Source of the DNA: Chara braunii
Lineage: Eukaryota; Streptophyta; Charophyceae; Charales; Characeae
Reading direction: 5' to 3'
NCBI GenBank assembly: GCA_003427395.1
Contig: BFEA01000436.1
Span: 429,497-474,040 of the forward strand
DNA: 44,544 nucleotides
Positions within the stretch are counted from its first letter, which is position 1, and each line of letters starts with the position of its first letter. The notes under the pieces were generated by a model that was not told where the DNA came from, did not search any database, and worked only from the letters and a program-made list of their open reading frames with translations. Positions 41,930-44,544 of the stretch are shown here, piece after piece. Position numbers and translations under genes: made by a program.

Positions 41930-41957
41930 TATAATGTCATATTTTAACGAATAACAT
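41930..41957 (+). repeat. 28-bp direct repeat, downstream copy
   Basis: Identical to 36329-36356; marks the tail end of the right DUF7869 element. Confidence 0.85.
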
Positions 41958-42629
41958 ATTTACATTTCCCCAATCCATCCACTGGATGATCGCCATGATA
42001 GTCATCAACAACACTTCATCGTCGCCTCTCCTCCATTCAGCCTCCCCTATAATGCTCCTCTGTTTACAATGATCGGGACCCGGTAGAGATTAAATGCAAT
42101 GGCAGAGTCGTTCACGCTTGCAACACCATTGTCTTCTTGCGCAGGGATGAAACCCCAAGCCAAGTAAGCGAGCACGTTGGAACAGGGATGTTGTGCGCTT
42201 TAAAAAACATGGTGATGGGAACAGGGCCAATGCGTGTCTGGAGTTCACAATGATACGAAGGACAGGGATGGAAGAGAATAAGTATTTAATCAACAACTTT
42301 GCGCCCTTAGGACGTTGAACCAATTTTTTTCAGCCTTTATCGGAAGCACCGACTGTCCACACTGTAACACAGGCCGGAGACGGCATGTAACCCAGGACCA
42401 CGGAGGGTATGCCGCCCGCATACCCGTCTCTGCCACATAGACCTTATGTTCGATGTGCGTAACCAACCTTGCCTTCTCGTCAAATCCTCGTGGTTACTGC
42501 AGATGTCGTGTTATGTTGCCACATCCCTTGAGTTGCGCTGTGCGCGCATGCGTCGGCCTCAAGGGCGGATGTCCTCATCGCTCTCGTCATCACAGTCATC
42601 CTCGAAATCAATCAGGCTTTGCAAATCGA
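41958..42629. other. No gene recognised; small perfect hairpin
   Basis: Mixed sequence outside the element. A 77-codon minus ORF (42090-42323) has no recognisable domain. A perfect 8-bp inverted repeat with a 5-nt loop (GGGTATGC, CGCCC, GCATACCC) lies at 42405-42425. An acidic minus-strand stretch (SLIDFEDDCDDESDEDIRP, 42566-42625) adjoins the MITE and could be the C-terminal remnant of the Harbinger ORF. Confidence 0.45.
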
Positions 42630-42637
42630 CTTTGTAG

Positions 42638-42994
42638 CTAGGTTGTTGGATTGGACGTCCGAGACCCCCCTGACCGTCCGGGATGTCCGACCGGACGTCT
42701 GGTTGTACGTCCGACCGGACAGGGGTTATCCGACCTAGCGCAAAAAAAAAAAATAATAAATAAAAAAAAATGAAAACAATATATGTTATGTAACATAACA
42801 ATACAAGCCACTTTTGCCTTGGAGTCATGTTCAAATTCGCAGTCAATCATGAGTTAAAAATCGAAAACCGGAAAAAAAAGTATATATTTTTTTTACGAAA
42901 AAAAACATTTTTTTTTCCCGGACGACGGGGGTACCGGACATATGGGGGAGACGTCCGGGGGAGACGACCGGCCCCCGGACCATTGGTAACCTAG
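42638..42994. mobile_element. hAT-like MITE with GTCCGG subterminal repeats
   Basis: 357 bp bounded by CTAGGTT and AACCTAG, flanked by the perfect 8-bp duplication CTTTGTAG (42630-42637 and 42995-43002). Eight-bp duplications are typical of hAT transposons. Both ends carry clusters of GTCCGG/CCGGAC hexamers; the middle is A/T-rich with ATATATGTTATGTAACAT. No coding capacity. Confidence 0.75.
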
Positions 42995-43023
42995 CTTTGT
43001 AGTCAATTAGCAGATTATGCAAA

Positions 43024-43360
43024 TAGTCTTCAAGTTACCTGTTTGTCGCCAACCAAAATTCCTCTAGATGCCCTTCAGAATGTCGAAGGTCCGCTCAATG
43101 ATATTCCTTGCTACTGAGTGGTAATCGACGAATGTCACATGCGTGGTCGTTTGATCTCTTCACGTGTTGTGGGGAGTCATCTGGCAGTCGAGGAAAGGAA
43201 ACGCAACATCTTCCAATCAGTATGGCGGGATAGGAGTCCCATCGCCTAGCAAAGTAGGTTCCCCGCCAAATACGCTCACAACCCTCTCACCTTCAACTCA
43301 TAGACGGGACGTTCACAACACGCGAGAGTCATGGATAGATCTCGAGCTACCAATATAACC
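43024..43360 (-). pseudogene. PIF/Harbinger (DDE_4) transposase remnant
   Basis: A single minus-strand frame of about 112 codons carries Harbinger nuclease landmarks in the right order: IHDSRVL (second catalytic Asp), VFGGEPTLLGDGTPIPPY, LEDVAFPFL, MTPHNT and YHSVARNIIERTFDILKGI (catalytic Glu). The frame has six stops. Five are one C-to-T transition away from Arg or Trp at positions where such residues fit the family. It ends near the hAT-like MITE, and an acidic tail may continue on its far side, so the MITE probably inserted into this old element. Truncated at both ends. Confidence 0.7.
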
Positions 43361-43851
43361 GTTAGCTGTGTGTCCAAACAATGGGCAACGGCGGCCGTTA
43401 AAATCCATTGAACGCCGTTGAATCACCCTAGAGGAGGGGTCTCACGTTGAATCCGAAAAATCTTGATGGGCTCGTTGGGCCTCAAACACGTGGCCCTACT
43501 CGCCCAAACACTAAAAAACAGGAAAAAAAATATAAAAAAATTGACCTCTATTAACAGGTTGGGTGGCCAATTATGCCCCTCACTTCCAAAATCAAACTGC
43601 ACGAGGGAAAAAAGTTTGGGCCGCCCCATACCCCAACACTGTGATCACATGTGTGTGCATGTGGGTGCATATCCTTTTTCTTTTTTTACAAATGCTCCAA
43701 TCCATTTGTCCAGTCTCATTTTCGAAGGGCCCCTACTTATTAGCAAGGACCCCTCGTGGAGCAGAGATGAACATTAGACTTGTAGTGTGTCTGTGTGGGC
43801 CGAGAATATATAGTCTGGATTCGAATTCAACACTCTAATCACATTTATCGG
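43361..43851. other. No gene recognised
   Basis: Holds AACGGCGGCCGTT followed by ATCCATTGAACGCCGTTGAAT (near 43391-43425), which looks like a short inverted repeat, and several A runs. The ORFs have no domain. Confidence 0.5.
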
Positions 43852-44194
43852 CTACATTACCGAACGTACATGTACGGGGCCTTTCCGTACGAAACGTACA
43901 GATAATATCTGTACGGGAACTTGTACGACCCCGTACGACCCGTACGAAAAAAAAAAAAGTAAAGAAAAAAAAAGGCATCAAAAAAATCCGAAAAACATAT
44001 ATGTGATGTAACATCCAAAAACAAGCAACATTTGTCTGAGCACCATCTGCAGATTCTTATCCGAATTGGAGGAAAAAAAATAAAAACAGTAAAAAAAAAA
44101 TTAAAAAAGTCGTACGGGGCCTTGAGTACGGGTAGCGTACAAGAAATGAGTACAACTCGTACTCGTACGGGGGTGAGTACAAGTCGCAATGTAG
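43852..44194. mobile_element. Second hAT-like MITE with CGTACG subterminal repeats
   Basis: 343 bp bounded by CTACATT and AATGTAG, flanked by an imperfect 8-bp duplication (TTTATCGG, GTTATGGG; 6 of 8 match). Ends are clusters of GTACGGG/CGTACGA words. The middle is A-rich with ACATATATGTGATGTAACAT and ACAAGCAACATTTGTCT, clearly related to the middle of 42638-42994, although the end words differ. Confidence 0.65.
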
Positions 44195-44209
44195 GTTATG
44201 GGTCACTAA

Positions 44210-44311
44210 TCCTTTGTTTTCACATTTTTCTTTTGTTTCTCGTTTTTCTTTTGTTTTCTCGTTTTCTTTTGTTTTCTCATTTTTCTTTTGTTTTCTCGTT
44301 TTTCTTTTCTA
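44210..44311. repeat. Pyrimidine-rich tandem repeat
   Basis: About six copies of a 16-18 bp TTCTTTTGTTTTCTCGTTT unit. Gives a Phe/Leu-rich ORF that is not a gene. Confidence 0.85.
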
Positions 44312-44516
44312 AGGAATATGTGCAGTGACCCTAAGGGCCTCTACTCACTTCATGCACAAAAGACAAAAGATATGGCGGTGTATTATCCCACGTTCTAGCA
44401 GAAGATTCATTCTAATTCTGCACATTTGTAGTAACCCTAAGGGCCTCTATTCACCATATGCACGAAAGACAAAACATATGGCAGCGTATTATTCTACGTT
44501 CTAGCAAAAGATCCGG
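44312..44516. repeat. 106-bp tandem duplication
   Basis: Two copies anchored by CTAAGGGCCTCTA at 44331 and 44437, each continuing through GCACAAAAGACAAAA-like, ATATGGC and ACGTTCTAGCA blocks. About 85% alike by eye. No coding signal. Confidence 0.8.
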
Positions 44517-44544
44517 TTTTTTTTTTTTTTTTTTTTTCTTTTTT
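44517..44544. repeat. T-rich tract at window end
   Basis: Nearly pure T, truncated by the window edge. Confidence 0.8.

Larger units (their letters stand above)
36329..41957 (+). mobile_element. DUF7869-type element, right copy, bounded by 28-bp direct repeats
   Basis: 5,629 bp including both terminal repeats. Order: G-rich leader, Ser-rich ORF, transposase-like gene, second hypothetical gene, AT-rich tail with 22-bp motifs. Terminal sequences are direct, not inverted. Either these are true element ends, or a long target duplication, or the first 28 bp are the tail of a neighbouring copy. The left copy keeps the tail-side repeat with one mismatch. Confidence 0.65.

Noticed and set aside
42090-42323. 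77-codon minus-strand ORF
   Set aside because: No recognisable domain, no second copy in the window for comparison.
43857-44189. Phe-rich 110-codon minus-strand ORF
   Set aside because: It lies wholly in the second MITE and reads its T-rich and CGTACG parts.

Overview
This is a repeat-dominated nuclear window from a eukaryote. It has no clean, unbroken host gene. It holds decayed pieces of large mobile elements, satellite DNA, simple repeats, one assembly gap (25690-25857) and two MITE-like insertions. I infer a streptophyte green alga, most likely Chara-like. The basis is the protein set (Ulp1-type protease, DUF7869-type transposase-like protein, PIF/Harbinger and hAT-like elements), a plausible GT-AG intron, and a recollection of similar Chara proteins that I cannot verify here.

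Layout: 1-1000, a degenerate 22-bp repeat array. 1561-2640 (-), an Ulp1/C48 protease pseudogene. 3471-4079 (-), an intact acidic ORF. 4177-9041 (-), a broken gene with a ParB-like domain followed by a beta-class methyltransferase-like domain. 9381-9840, a 138-bp tandem repeat. 9980-12785, a dense array of 22-bp imperfect palindromes, many paired into 111-112 bp cassettes. 12850-17000, simple repeats and a 40-bp tandem repeat with a perfect 20-bp palindrome. 17060-20088, a satellite arm. 20133-25689 (-), a DUF7869 element. Then the gap. 25876-30070, the satellite arm again, inverted. 30690-32958 (+), a truncated methyltransferase copy. 33824-35068 (+), a second Ulp1 copy. 35690-36250, a 22-bp repeat array. 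36329-41957 (+), a second DUF7869 element bounded by perfect 28-bp direct repeats. 42638-44194, two hAT-like MITEs and a PIF/Harbinger remnant between them. 44210-44544, simple and tandem repeats.

Both halves carry the same modules in the same order but on opposite strands: satellite, ParB/methyltransferase, Ulp1, 22-bp array, DUF7869 element (the last lies beyond the left edge for the left copy). I infer one large composite element or element cluster, present twice. Comparing the copies reveals the breaks in each.

The main unexplained signal is a 22-bp motif with ends AAGT and ACTT and a GGATCC or GGATTCC core. I count about 78 copies. It runs through the satellites, the methyltransferase C-terminal region, the array beside Ulp1 and the tail of the DUF7869 element, in three sequence flavours of one consensus. 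Its link to elements that encode a ParB-like protein suggests, without proof, a recognition site or a tiny fold-back element.
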